Shown here: piece after piece, positions 26,527 through 34,364 of the stretch
Position numbering within the stretch: position 1 is the first letter of the stretch
Layout of the letters: the number at the start of each line of letters is the position of its first letter
Assembly: GCA_027065815.1 (NCBI GenBank)
Contig: JAMONL010000018.1
Coordinates: 1 to 53,180, forward strand
Direction of reading: 5' to 3'
From: Sulfurovum sp.
GTDB taxonomy: Bacteria > Campylobacterota > Campylobacteria > Campylobacterales > Sulfurovaceae
DNA length: 53,180 nt
The notes under the pieces: generated by a model
What the model was told of the DNA's origin: nothing
Database searches by the model: none
Seen by the model: the letters and a program-made list of their open reading frames with translations, nothing else
Position numbers and translations under genes: made by a program

Positions 26527-26565
26527 TATAATGTCTTTATAGTAAAATGATTATTTTTTAATCAA
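26527..26565. promoter_or_regulatory. N-regulon operator downstream of the NtrC-like gene's own -10
   Basis: TATAAT (26527-26532, plus strand) is followed by ATGATTATTTTTTAATCAA (26547-26565). The operator lies at about +9 to +27 of the NtrC-like transcript and ends 24 bp before its ATG. This position would block rather than activate, as expected for autorepression. Read on the minus strand the site is TTGATTAAAAAATAATCAT, pointing at the DUF234 gene, but no good -10 stands 40 bp away (TATGTT is 37 bp away). Confidence 0.6.
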
Positions 26566-26589
26566 CTAATTCATACTTAAAGTGCTGCA

Positions 26590-27324
26590 ATGGAACAATT
26601 TTTCACCAAATCTGAACATGTACAGAATATTATCAAGGGTTTCAACCTTACAAAAACACTCTTTGTGTCATCTATTATCATCGGGGAAGAGAATATTGGG
26701 AAAAAATTGTTGGTAAGACATCTCTTTCCAAATGCCCGTGTGGTCTCAGGTGATGACCAGGAAGCCGTTGTAGCAGCTTTGAGCGAATATGATGAGCTCA
26801 TCATCACGGATTTTGAGAAGTTAAGTAATCAGGAATCTCTGAACCTTGACAATAAACGTATTATCGCTACGGCCAATTATATAGGAAACAAACAGACCAT
26901 CGACAATCTTTTTGCTTTTATCTATACACTTCCCTCACTTAAAGAACGTCTTGAAGATACTGCCCATATCAAAGCGCTTTATATCAAAGAAGCCTGTGAT
27001 AATCTTATGATTGACATGGATGAGATGTCAACTCAGGATATACCGGTAAACCTGACACAGAACTCAAAAAGCCTTAAAAGCACTATATACAAATACCTGA
27101 TGACACATTCTATGAATAAAAAAGATATACAGGAAGCTGTTCATAGCTATATCCTGAAAGAGCTTCATGGGAATAACGGTTACAAAGAGCATTTGTCACT
27201 CTATGAAAAACCGCTTATAGAAGCCGGTCTGCAGAAGTTTGGATCTCAATTGCAACTTTCACAAATACTCGGGATAAACAGAAATACCTTACGAAAGAAG
27301 ATACATGAACACGGAATCGATTAA
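26590..27324 (+). CDS. Degenerate NtrC-like regulator (vestigial AAA+ plus Fis-type HTH)
   Basis: A 244-residue protein whose C-terminal end, LQLSQILGINRNTLRKKIHEHGID, is a clear NtrC/Fis helix-turn-helix (about 219-241). The middle follows the NtrC AAA+ domain in order but with lesions. IIGEENIGKKL (30-40) replaces Walker A, LIITDFEKL (70-78) replaces Walker B, and RIIATANY and PSLKERLEDT remain. The GAFTGA loop that contacts sigma-54 is deleted, as is the whole receiver domain. It cannot be an ordinary sigma-54 activator. It sits upstream of the amtB-glnK operons and overlaps the next gene by 20 bp. I infer that it binds the nearby palindromes as a sigma-70-type regulator. Confidence 0.75.
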   Translation: MEQFFTKSEHVQNIIKGFNLTKTLFVSSIIIGEENIGKKLLVRHLFPNARVVSGDDQEAVVAALSEYDELIITDFEKLSNQESLNLDNKRIIATANYIGNKQTIDNLFAFIYTLPSLKERLEDTAHIKALYIKEACDNLMIDMDEMSTQDIPVNLTQNSKSLKSTIYKYLMTHSMNKKDIQEAVHSYILKELHGNNGYKEHLSLYEKPLIEAGLQKFGSQLQLSQILGINRNTLRKKIHEHGID

Positions 27325-28006
27325 TTTTCAATCCTTTTTGGATTGGGACAATAGTCCTTTTATACTTTTCTCTTCTTTAGGGAAAATACTCTACCTGAAC
27401 AACTCTGCAGAGATCCTTTTTGGATATGTCTCAAAACAGGAACTTTATGACCTGGCACTTGCTTATGCTCCACAAAATTTTGGATACAAGACCACAACCC
27501 TTTCCCTAAACTACGACTCTTTTACCTTTTATGCCATCACCATCGGCTATGAGAACGAAGAGCAGATATCCATACGCTTTTACAATGCACCGAGAATACG
27601 TTCTACCACACCAATAGAAAAAGACAAACTGGTCACAACCGATATCAATCTGCTGCTTGAGGCGAACATTGCGCTGTTCAGGACAAAAAATCCCAATCAT
27701 CTTCAGCTTTTGACCGATCATGATATCCCTGCTTTCAAAATAGACCAGAACAATTTTTCCAAACTGCTCAGAAAAACACTGGATTCATTCAGGGCATCAG
27801 ACTCCATCAACATTACTCTTAAACTGCTCACCGGTGAACATGTGATCATTTCAGGAAAGAAGAAAGCGATCGTACAACTCTCCATTGAAGCCAACGGTAG
27901 ATATTCCGATGCTGATGAAGAGGTCAAAAGTATTGCAATGCAGTGCCATATTGCCCATCTTCTAAAAGAGAGAACCATAAAACTTGAAATTCCCCTTATC
28001 ACTTAA
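27305..28006 (+). CDS. Degenerate NtrB-like sensor (PAS plus vestigial ATPase domain)
   Basis: A 233-residue protein starting inside the NtrC-like gene (20-bp overlap), so translationally coupled. Residues about 8-95 look like a PAS domain (SPFILFSSLGKILYLNNSAEILFGY). Residues about 130-230 follow the outline of a histidine-kinase ATPase domain. DIPAFKIDQNNFSKLLRKTLDSFRAS corresponds to the N-box region but lacks its Asn. The G-box motifs are absent, and no phospho-acceptor H-box is visible. It is thus probably a non-catalytic partner of the NtrC-like protein, perhaps sensing a small molecule or binding GlnK. That is inference from shape and position. Confidence 0.65.
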   Translation: MNTESINFQSFLDWDNSPFILFSSLGKILYLNNSAEILFGYVSKQELYDLALAYAPQNFGYKTTTLSLNYDSFTFYAITIGYENEEQISIRFYNAPRIRSTTPIEKDKLVTTDINLLLEANIALFRTKNPNHLQLLTDHDIPAFKIDQNNFSKLLRKTLDSFRASDSINITLKLLTGEHVIISGKKKAIVQLSIEANGRYSDADEEVKSIAMQCHIAHLLKERTIKLEIPLIT

Positions 28007-28061
28007 GTACATGATATAAGGTTACTTTATTAAACATATAATTTAAAATTAAAGCTTCATA

Positions 28062-28116
28062 TTGATTAAAAATTAATCAAACCTTCTCCGCTAAAAACAT
28101 CGATTCATGTTATGAT
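28062..28116 (+). promoter_or_regulatory. amtB1 promoter with perfect N-regulon operator
   Basis: TTGATTAAAAATTAATCAA (28062-28080) is identical to the nirA operator. Its centre (28071) is 40 bp upstream of the first T of TATGAT (28111-28116). No GG-N10-GC sigma-54 element is seen. Confidence 0.75.
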
Positions 28117-28150
28117 TATTCCGTAAAAACACACATTAAAGGAATAAAGC

Positions 28151-29458
28151 ATGAAGTTAAAACTTTTCGCTCTACTGGCAGCACTCTTGCCAATTGCTGC
28201 ATTTGCAGAAGACAAACTCGATTCGGGTGATACAGCATGGATGATGATGTCCACTGCACTCGTTCTACTTATGACACCGGCAGGTCTTGCACTTTTCTAT
28301 GCAGGTATGTCAAGAACTAAAAATGCATTGAATACATATGCAATGGTCATGGGTGCATTCGTACTGGCATTTGTTGTATGGGTCATTGCAGGATATTCAC
28401 TTGCTTTCGGTACTTCTGAAACTGCAGGTATTCAGCAATTCATTGGTGGATTCGGTAATGTATTCCTGAACGGTGTTGACTGGAAAGACCTTAGTGGTAC
28501 TTACCCGACATTTGTATTTATTGCATTCCAAGGAACATTTGCTGCGATCACAGTAGCGATCGCTTCAGGTTCTGTGATCGGACGTATGAAGTTCTCAACA
28601 TGGATGGTTATCGTAGCCCTATGGGGTCTTGTTGTTTATGCTCCTATTACACACATGGTATGGGGTGGAGACGGTGCCCTTCTTTTTGATGCCGGTGCAC
28701 TTGACTTTGCCGGCGGTACAGTTGTACACATGAACGGTGGTTTGGCTGGTCTTGTACTTGCTATCCTTGTTGGTAAAAGAACGGGGTATCCAAAAATTGC
28801 TATGAAACCATTCTCAATTATCTTTACTGCTGCCGGTGCAGCACTACTATGGTTCGGTTGGTATGGATTTAATGCTGGTTCAGCATTTGGTGCAAATGCC
28901 ATTGCAGGTGTTGCACTGTTGACCACAACCATTGCTACGGCAGCTGCCGGACTTACCTGGTTGATCATCGAATGGGTTGTCTATAAGAAACCGACACTTC
29001 TTGGTATCGCATCAGGAATCGTTGCCGGTTTAGTTGCTATTACACCTGCTGCAGGTTTCGTATCTGTTGGTGGTGCATTTATCATAGGTATCGGTGGAGC
29101 GATCATCGGATTCTTCGGTGTTGTCAAATTGAAAAAAATGTTTGGATATGATGATTCTCTGGATGCATTCGGTATCCACTTCCTCGCTGGTCTTTGGGGA
29201 GCATTGATGACAGGTGTACTTGCATTGAACGACAAAGAACTTCTCTGGGACGGTCCGCTTAAAGAGAGTGGTGACAGAATGGGACAGTTCATGGTTCAAG
29301 TTCAATCCGTAGTAGTTGTAGGTCTTTGGACATTGATCGGTACTGTGGTTGTTTATTATGTAGCATCCGCATTGACAGGTGGTGCAAGAGTAGATGCTGA
29401 GACAGAAGAGATGGGTCTTGACGAATCAGTACACGGTGAAAGAGGTATGAACCTTTAA
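28151..29458 (+). CDS. amtB: Ammonium transporter AmtB (copy 1, with signal peptide)
   Basis: A 435-residue Amt/MEP channel for ammonium uptake. It has a cleavable signal peptide (MKLKLFALLAALLPIAAFA) followed by 11 TM helices. DFAGGTVVHMNGG supplies the conserved Asp and first pore His; DAFGIHFLAG supplies the second. The family motif GLALFYAGMSRTKN is near the N-terminus. glnK follows after 41 bp, the usual pairing in which GlnK plugs the channel. Copy 2 lies 0.6 kb downstream. Confidence 0.95.
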   Translation: MKLKLFALLAALLPIAAFAEDKLDSGDTAWMMMSTALVLLMTPAGLALFYAGMSRTKNALNTYAMVMGAFVLAFVVWVIAGYSLAFGTSETAGIQQFIGGFGNVFLNGVDWKDLSGTYPTFVFIAFQGTFAAITVAIASGSVIGRMKFSTWMVIVALWGLVVYAPITHMVWGGDGALLFDAGALDFAGGTVVHMNGGLAGLVLAILVGKRTGYPKIAMKPFSIIFTAAGAALLWFGWYGFNAGSAFGANAIAGVALLTTTIATAAAGLTWLIIEWVVYKKPTLLGIASGIVAGLVAITPAAGFVSVGGAFIIGIGGAIIGFFGVVKLKKMFGYDDSLDAFGIHFLAGLWGALMTGVLALNDKELLWDGPLKESGDRMGQFMVQVQSVVVVGLWTLIGTVVVYYVASALTGGARVDAETEEMGLDESVHGERGMNL

Positions 29459-29478
29459 TGGTTCATACTTTCCACTAA

Positions 29479-29841
<363 letters not shown>

Positions 29842-29850
29842 TCTTCGTAA

Positions 29851-29868
29851 GGTCGGTTAAATCCGACC
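29851..29868 (+). terminator. Hairpin after the first amtB-glnK operon
   Basis: GGTCGG-6 nt-CCGACC, nine bases after the glnK stop. The sequence GGTCGGTTAAATCCGACCCT also resembles half of the TGTAGGGTCGG element at 31633-31684. Confidence 0.55.
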
Positions 29869-29904
29869 CTGCACTTTATACCTAAACATAGCATCCCTAT
29901 TACA

Positions 29905-29923
29905 TTGATTAAAAATTAATCAC
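29905..29923 (+). promoter_or_regulatory. N-regulon operator upstream of amtB2
   Basis: TTGATTAAAAATTAATCAC matches 18 of 19 positions of the perfect operator. Unlike the other sites there is no -10 exactly 40 bp away. TATTTT at 29963 and CATACT at 29974 stand 49 and 60 bp from the centre, about one or two extra helical turns. The amtB2 ATG is 117 bp downstream. Confidence 0.65.
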
Positions 29924-30040
29924 TTTTTTCTTACTTTTTTACAGAATTCATCATTTTTTGACTATTTTTTGAACATACTTTCTTATTGATCCTTCTCTAT
30001 TACTGATACACTAATACTACAAATTTATTAGGAGATCTCT

Positions 30041-31213
30041 ATGGAAATGAATTATGTCATCGATACCTTCTTTGCCATCTTTGCCATGACCCTCATCATC
30101 TTTATGGTACCCGGGTTTGCAATGCTTGAAGCGGGATTGGTAAGAACAAAGAATGTCACTTCTGTTTTAACAGTCAATGTTATGATCTATGCGGTAGCTT
30201 CATTGGCCTTTATGCTCATAGGCTACACATACGCATTTGGATCCTGGGACCATCAGGATATCATGAGCAAATATGCTTTTTTCCTCTTTCAAATGGCTTT
30301 TGTAGGAAAAGTTGTCAATATTATGAGTGGCGGGGTCTCTGAACGCTCCCGTATCATTCCTCTGGTACTTTTCACCATTGCGGTAGGTGCATTCATCTAC
30401 CCTACCATCGTCAACATCACCTGGGGAGTGAATTTCCTTTCCGGTACGGCATTTGATATTTCTGCTATGCATGACCTCGCCGGTTCCACTGTCATCCATT
30501 CTACCGGTGGTTGGGCACTGCTGGCCGCCATTCTCATTATGGGATCCAGACGGGGAAGATTCAAAAAGAATGGCGCCATACAGGTTATCCCTGCTTCTAA
30601 CATTCCACTTGTTGTACTTGGTGCTTTTTTACTCTGGATCGGTTGGTTCGGCTTCAACGGTGGATCTGTCGGAGCCATTTCAAGCAAAGAGAATGCCGAT
30701 GCAGTAGCACTGACGATCATGAATACAAATACATCCGGTCTTGCCGGTGCGATCGTCGGATGGCTCTTTACCTATGTACGGTATAAAAAATTCGATGTTA
30801 CTATGATCCTCAACGGTGCATTGGGTGGGTTGGTCGCTATTACCGCGGGTCCTGACCTCTATGATATCTATACACCTATACTCATTGGTGCCATTGGTGG
30901 TGCACTCGTTGTGATCTTTGTACCAATATTTGATAGACTAAAAATGGATGATCCTGTGGGTGCTCTTTCCGTGCACCTGGTGAACGGTATCTGGGGTACC
31001 CTAGCGGTAGGGATCTTTGCAGATGTCTCTCTCTGGGCACAGTTCAAAGGTATTGCTTTGGTAGCTCTGATCGTATTCCCTCTCTCTTTTGTGACCATTT
31101 ACGTGATCAATAAGATCTTTAATTTACGTGCAGGAGATGACGAGCAGCTTGAAGGTATTGATGCCATTGAATGTGGTATAGAAGCCTATCCGGAATTTAA
31201 ACGCAGTATTTAA
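30041..31213 (+). CDS. amtB: Ammonium transporter AmtB (copy 2, no signal peptide)
   Basis: A 390-residue Amt channel that is clearly diverged from copy 1. It has no cleavable signal; the first helix begins at residue about 5 (VIDTFFAIFAMTLIIFMVPGF). The pore motifs are DLAGSTVIHSTGG and GALSVHLVNGIWG, so both pore histidines are kept, and GFAMLEAGLVRTKN matches the Amt signature. The cytoplasmic tail ends EGIDAIECGIEAYPEF, as in Amt proteins that pair with PII. glnK copy 2 follows after 26 bp. The divergence suggests two distinct transporters, not a recent duplication. Confidence 0.94.
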   Translation: MEMNYVIDTFFAIFAMTLIIFMVPGFAMLEAGLVRTKNVTSVLTVNVMIYAVASLAFMLIGYTYAFGSWDHQDIMSKYAFFLFQMAFVGKVVNIMSGGVSERSRIIPLVLFTIAVGAFIYPTIVNITWGVNFLSGTAFDISAMHDLAGSTVIHSTGGWALLAAILIMGSRRGRFKKNGAIQVIPASNIPLVVLGAFLLWIGWFGFNGGSVGAISSKENADAVALTIMNTNTSGLAGAIVGWLFTYVRYKKFDVTMILNGALGGLVAITAGPDLYDIYTPILIGAIGGALVVIFVPIFDRLKMDDPVGALSVHLVNGIWGTLAVGIFADVSLWAQFKGIALVALIVFPLSFVTIYVINKIFNLRAGDDEQLEGIDAIECGIEAYPEFKRSI

Positions 31214-31236
31214 ACATTTATATATAAAGGAAATAA

Positions 31237-31581
<345 letters not shown>

Positions 31582-31632
31582 AAACTAGATGTTTTTGCAA
31601 TACTGACGAAAGACACTCTAGCCTCTACCATC

Positions 31633-31684
31633 TGTAGGGTCGGTTTACCAACCACCGATAAATGGTCGATAAATCGACCCTACA
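31633..31684. repeat. TGTAGGGTCG inverted-repeat element (REP-like)
   Basis: Terminal inverted repeats TGTAGGGTCG (31633-31642) and CGACCCTACA (31675-31684) enclose 32 nt. That interior can itself fold (GGTCGA-TAAA-TCGACC at 31664-31679). The element lies between convergent glnK2 and the IMPACT gene and overlaps the latter's stop. It shares TGTAGGGT with the element at 13665. It may work as a terminator. Confidence 0.6.
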
Positions 31685-32231
31685 CATTCTTGAATATGTT
31701 TATTTTCTCTTCACTTCCCGTAATCTTCCAATCAACACCCTCTACACCAAACTCACGTTCATACTCAAAAATACCGATCTGCTTTAAAGTATGCAGCATC
31801 TTATCAATCTCTGTATAACTTGTAGAAAAATCATACGATATCTGTTTTTCATAGGTAAGCAATTCTGCCTTATTCAAAACATCTTTAACTGCTTCTGCAT
31901 AGGCTCTCGCCATGCCGCCGGTTCCCAGTTTTATTCCGCCAAAGTATCGTACGATCAATACAGCGCAGTTGATCAATTCTCCCCCTCGCAGGACATTGAG
32001 TGCCGGTGTACCTGCACACCCTTTTGGCTCTCCGTCATCCGAACTTTGCTCCACGATCTGATCGAAGTCGTTCATATAACGCAGCGCATAAACCACATGA
32101 TTTGCCTTTGGATTTTCTACCTTGAGCTTTGCCTGCAAACCTTCATATTGTGATATCGGAACCAGATATGTAAAGAATTTGGAACGCTTGACCTCTGTCA
32201 AAGATTCAAACGGTTTCTCAACTGTTTTCAC
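31680..32231 (-). CDS. IMPACT/YigZ family protein
   Basis: A 183-residue protein of the UPF0029 family with its signature VRYFGGIKLGTGGMARAY preceded by GEPKGCAGTPAL. A C-terminal ferredoxin-like DUF1949 domain follows (about 135-183). Eukaryotic IMPACT restrains GCN2 signalling. The bacterial YigZ role is uncertain (ribosome or nucleic-acid association). The start is a GTG at 32231 that overlaps the VanZ-like gene by 14 bp. Confidence 0.88.
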   Translation of the reverse strand: MKTVEKPFESLTEVKRSKFFTYLVPISQYEGLQAKLKVENPKANHVVYALRYMNDFDQIVEQSSDDGEPKGCAGTPALNVLRGGELINCAVLIVRYFGGIKLGTGGMARAYAEAVKDVLNKAELLTYEKQISYDFSTSYTEIDKMLHTLKQIGIFEYEREFGVEGVDWKITGSEEKINIFKNV

Positions 32232-32580
32232 AGATCTCCTCTAACTTTTTATATCCTGCATATACAAGAAGTCCAATGGCAATACCGATACCGTCTGCCA
32301 CAATATCCAGCCATTCAGAACAACGGTTAGGAGTAAAATATTGTGAGAATTCAATAAAATAGGCATAAAAGAGGAGAGATGCAATCCCTTTCCACAAAGA
32401 AATATAATAAGAGAGAAATAGCAGGAGTGTCAAAATAGCAAATGCAATAAAGTGCAGTGTTTTATCGGAAAGGTTCCCTATGGTCGGAGCCATCTCCTGT
32501 GGCAAGACTGCGGCAAGATAAGAACCGAACAGTGCTATCCAAAAAAGTATTTTATATGATTTACTATACTGTACAGGCAT
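32218..32580 (-). CDS. VanZ-like small membrane protein
   Basis: A 120-residue protein with four predicted TM helices. The VanZ-like signature is PNRCSEWLDIVADGIGIAIGLL near the C-terminus, with FAFAILTLLLF-like helices before it. Function is unknown for most members. Overlaps with hemH (17 bp) and the IMPACT gene indicate one transcript. Confidence 0.8.
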   Translation of the reverse strand: MPVQYSKSYKILFWIALFGSYLAAVLPQEMAPTIGNLSDKTLHFIAFAILTLLLFLSYYISLWKGIASLLFYAYFIEFSQYFTPNRCSEWLDIVADGIGIAIGLLVYAGYKKLEEICENS

Positions 32581-33505
32581 TTATTCTCTCTACGATCAGC
32601 TGAATAAATTTCTCACTTGTATTCATACACTCTGCTACAATATAATCATCATATTTAAGTTTTTCAGCAATTTCTCTATGTTCAATATCAAGTTCAAAAA
32701 CTGTCTCTGAATTATCCAAAGTAAATGCCAATGGGAATATGACTACTTTTCGATGGGTAGGATTACGCAGTACATCGGCAAGATTCGGTTCCAGCCAGGC
32801 CGAAGAACCCACTTTGGATTGATACACAAGTTTGATATCATGAAATTCAATCCCTTTCAAAGCCAAATACGTTTTGATGGCCGAAGCATTTCCTTCGACC
32901 TGATTTTGATAGGGATCACCTGCTTTGATAATACTCAAAGGCAAGCCATGTGCAGAAAGTAACAGGTCATACTCTTTTGTCTCTTTTCCATGCATAGCCT
33001 CCAGGATCTTTTCTACGCTGGCTTCAATATAGTCAAGATCATCATAATAAGGATCGATCACCCTGATCTTAGGGCTATATTCCATCTCTTCACACCTTTT
33101 TTCAATATCTTCTACTGAAGAGAGTGTTGTGGTGGTGGAATACTGTGGATACATAGGAAAGAGCAGCAAATTCTCCACTCCGTCTTTTTGACACTGGAAC
33201 AATGCTTTATCTGCAAAAGGAGGAACATATCGCATGGCAGGATATACAGGTATATTCACGTCATGTTTTAACTTTTCTATAAGCGCATTGGTAAGTTCAG
33301 GAAGAGGTGATCTGCCACCCAAAAGTCTATAGTTCTCTTTCACATCTTCCAAACGTTTTGAAATAATAATATACGCAATAAATTGTCTCAGGTAGGGATT
33401 CATTATCAATATATGTTCATCTGCGAACATATTGCGCAAAAAGAGTTCAACTTCTTCTATGTTGTTCGGTCCACCCATATTCAAAAGCAAAAGTGCTTGT
33501 TTCAT
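32564..33505 (-). CDS. hemH: Ferrochelatase HemH
   Basis: Inserts Fe2+ into protoporphyrin IX, or coproporphyrin in some lineages. The 313-residue protein shows LLNMGGPNNIEEV at the N-terminus, the metal-site His in LLSAHGLPLS and the acidic helix DNSETVFELDIEHRE. The length is normal. It supplies heme for the many cytochromes expected in such an organism. It is first in a three-gene minus-strand operon with the VanZ-like and IMPACT genes and is divergent from kdsB. Confidence 0.95.
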   Translation of the reverse strand: MKQALLLLNMGGPNNIEEVELFLRNMFADEHILIMNPYLRQFIAYIIISKRLEDVKENYRLLGGRSPLPELTNALIEKLKHDVNIPVYPAMRYVPPFADKALFQCQKDGVENLLLFPMYPQYSTTTTLSSVEDIEKRCEEMEYSPKIRVIDPYYDDLDYIEASVEKILEAMHGKETKEYDLLLSAHGLPLSIIKAGDPYQNQVEGNASAIKTYLALKGIEFHDIKLVYQSKVGSSAWLEPNLADVLRNPTHRKVVIFPLAFTLDNSETVFELDIEHREIAEKLKYDDYIVAECMNTSEKFIQLIVERINACTV

Positions 33506-33583
33506 TTCATCCCTTTTTTATAGCTTGCTATTTTATCACATAAGGTGTAAAATTACAGCACTATATTTACAAAGGTATCAAGA

Positions 33584-34303
33584 ATGATCATCATCCCCGC
33601 ACGTATCGGTTCAAGTCGCTTCCCCAATAAAGTATTGGCAGATATCGGTGGAGTACCGATGGTTATTCGTACAGCAATGACAGTTCAGGATATTGATACT
33701 GTTGTGATCGCAACAGATTCACAAGATGTCATTGATATTGCCAATGAGCATGACATCAAAGCTGTCTTGACTTCCACAAAACATCAAAGCGGTACTGACC
33801 GCATTTATGAAGCAGCACAGATCCTGGATCTGAATGAAGATGAGATCATCATTAATGTACAGGGGGATGAACCTTTCATTGAAACCGAGGTCGTACAGGC
33901 GATCTATGATCTTACAAAACAGAATAGCAGCAATGGCAAGATCATGATGAATTCCTGTTATAAAACCATCAGCAACCCCGAGGCAGATGACCCTAATATT
34001 GTTAAAGTGGTTACTGATGATGATGGTATCGCACTTTATTTCTCACGGGCAAAGATCCCTTATCCGAGAGACCATCACTTTGATTCCTATAAAGGACATT
34101 TGGGTATTTACGGCTTCACCGTAGCATCATTGGAAAAATTCTGCAAGCTCTCTCCCTCGCCGCTAGAGAGCATAGAAAAACTTGAACAGCTTAGAGCACA
34201 GTATTATGGTTACGAAGTGGCAATGATAGAAGTAGAAACAGAAAGTTTTGGTATTGACACACCGGAAGACTTAGAGAAAGCCATAAGACACCATAGGCTT
34301 TAG
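33584..34303 (+). CDS. kdsB: 3-deoxy-manno-octulosonate cytidylyltransferase KdsB
   Basis: Makes CMP-Kdo for lipopolysaccharide inner core. The 239-residue nucleotidyltransferase has IIPARIGSSRFPNKVLADIGG (nucleotide loop), the INVQGDEPFI metal motif and FSRAKIPYPR. The length is typical. A hairpin separates it from the convergent secretion operon. Confidence 0.95.
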   Translation: MIIIPARIGSSRFPNKVLADIGGVPMVIRTAMTVQDIDTVVIATDSQDVIDIANEHDIKAVLTSTKHQSGTDRIYEAAQILDLNEDEIIINVQGDEPFIETEVVQAIYDLTKQNSSNGKIMMNSCYKTISNPEADDPNIVKVVTDDDGIALYFSRAKIPYPRDHHFDSYKGHLGIYGFTVASLEKFCKLSPSPLESIEKLEQLRAQYYGYEVAMIEVETESFGIDTPEDLEKAIRHHRL

Positions 34304-34335
34304 AAATTACAAATTAGAATTAGCAGAGTTTTAGA

Positions 34336-34364
34336 AGCAGGTGTGGACTCACGTCCACTCTGCT
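34336..34364. terminator. Hairpin between convergent kdsB and gspF
   Basis: The core stem is GTGGAC-TCAC-GTCCAC (34343-34358), extended by outer AGCAG/CTGCT pairing. It lies between the kdsB stop and the end of the secretion operon. It is a probable bidirectional terminator. Confidence 0.6.

Noticed and set aside
26590-28006. Calling the NtrC-like and NtrB-like genes pseudogenes
   Set aside because: Both frames are intact, overlap neatly, keep a good HTH and sit behind a promoter with an operator. Decay would have brought stops or frameshifts.
28081-28150. A sigma-54 promoter for amtB1
   Set aside because: No GG-N10-GC element is visible in this gap, and a TATGAT box stands at the same distance from the operator as at nirA. 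I also saw no clear one upstream of amtB2.
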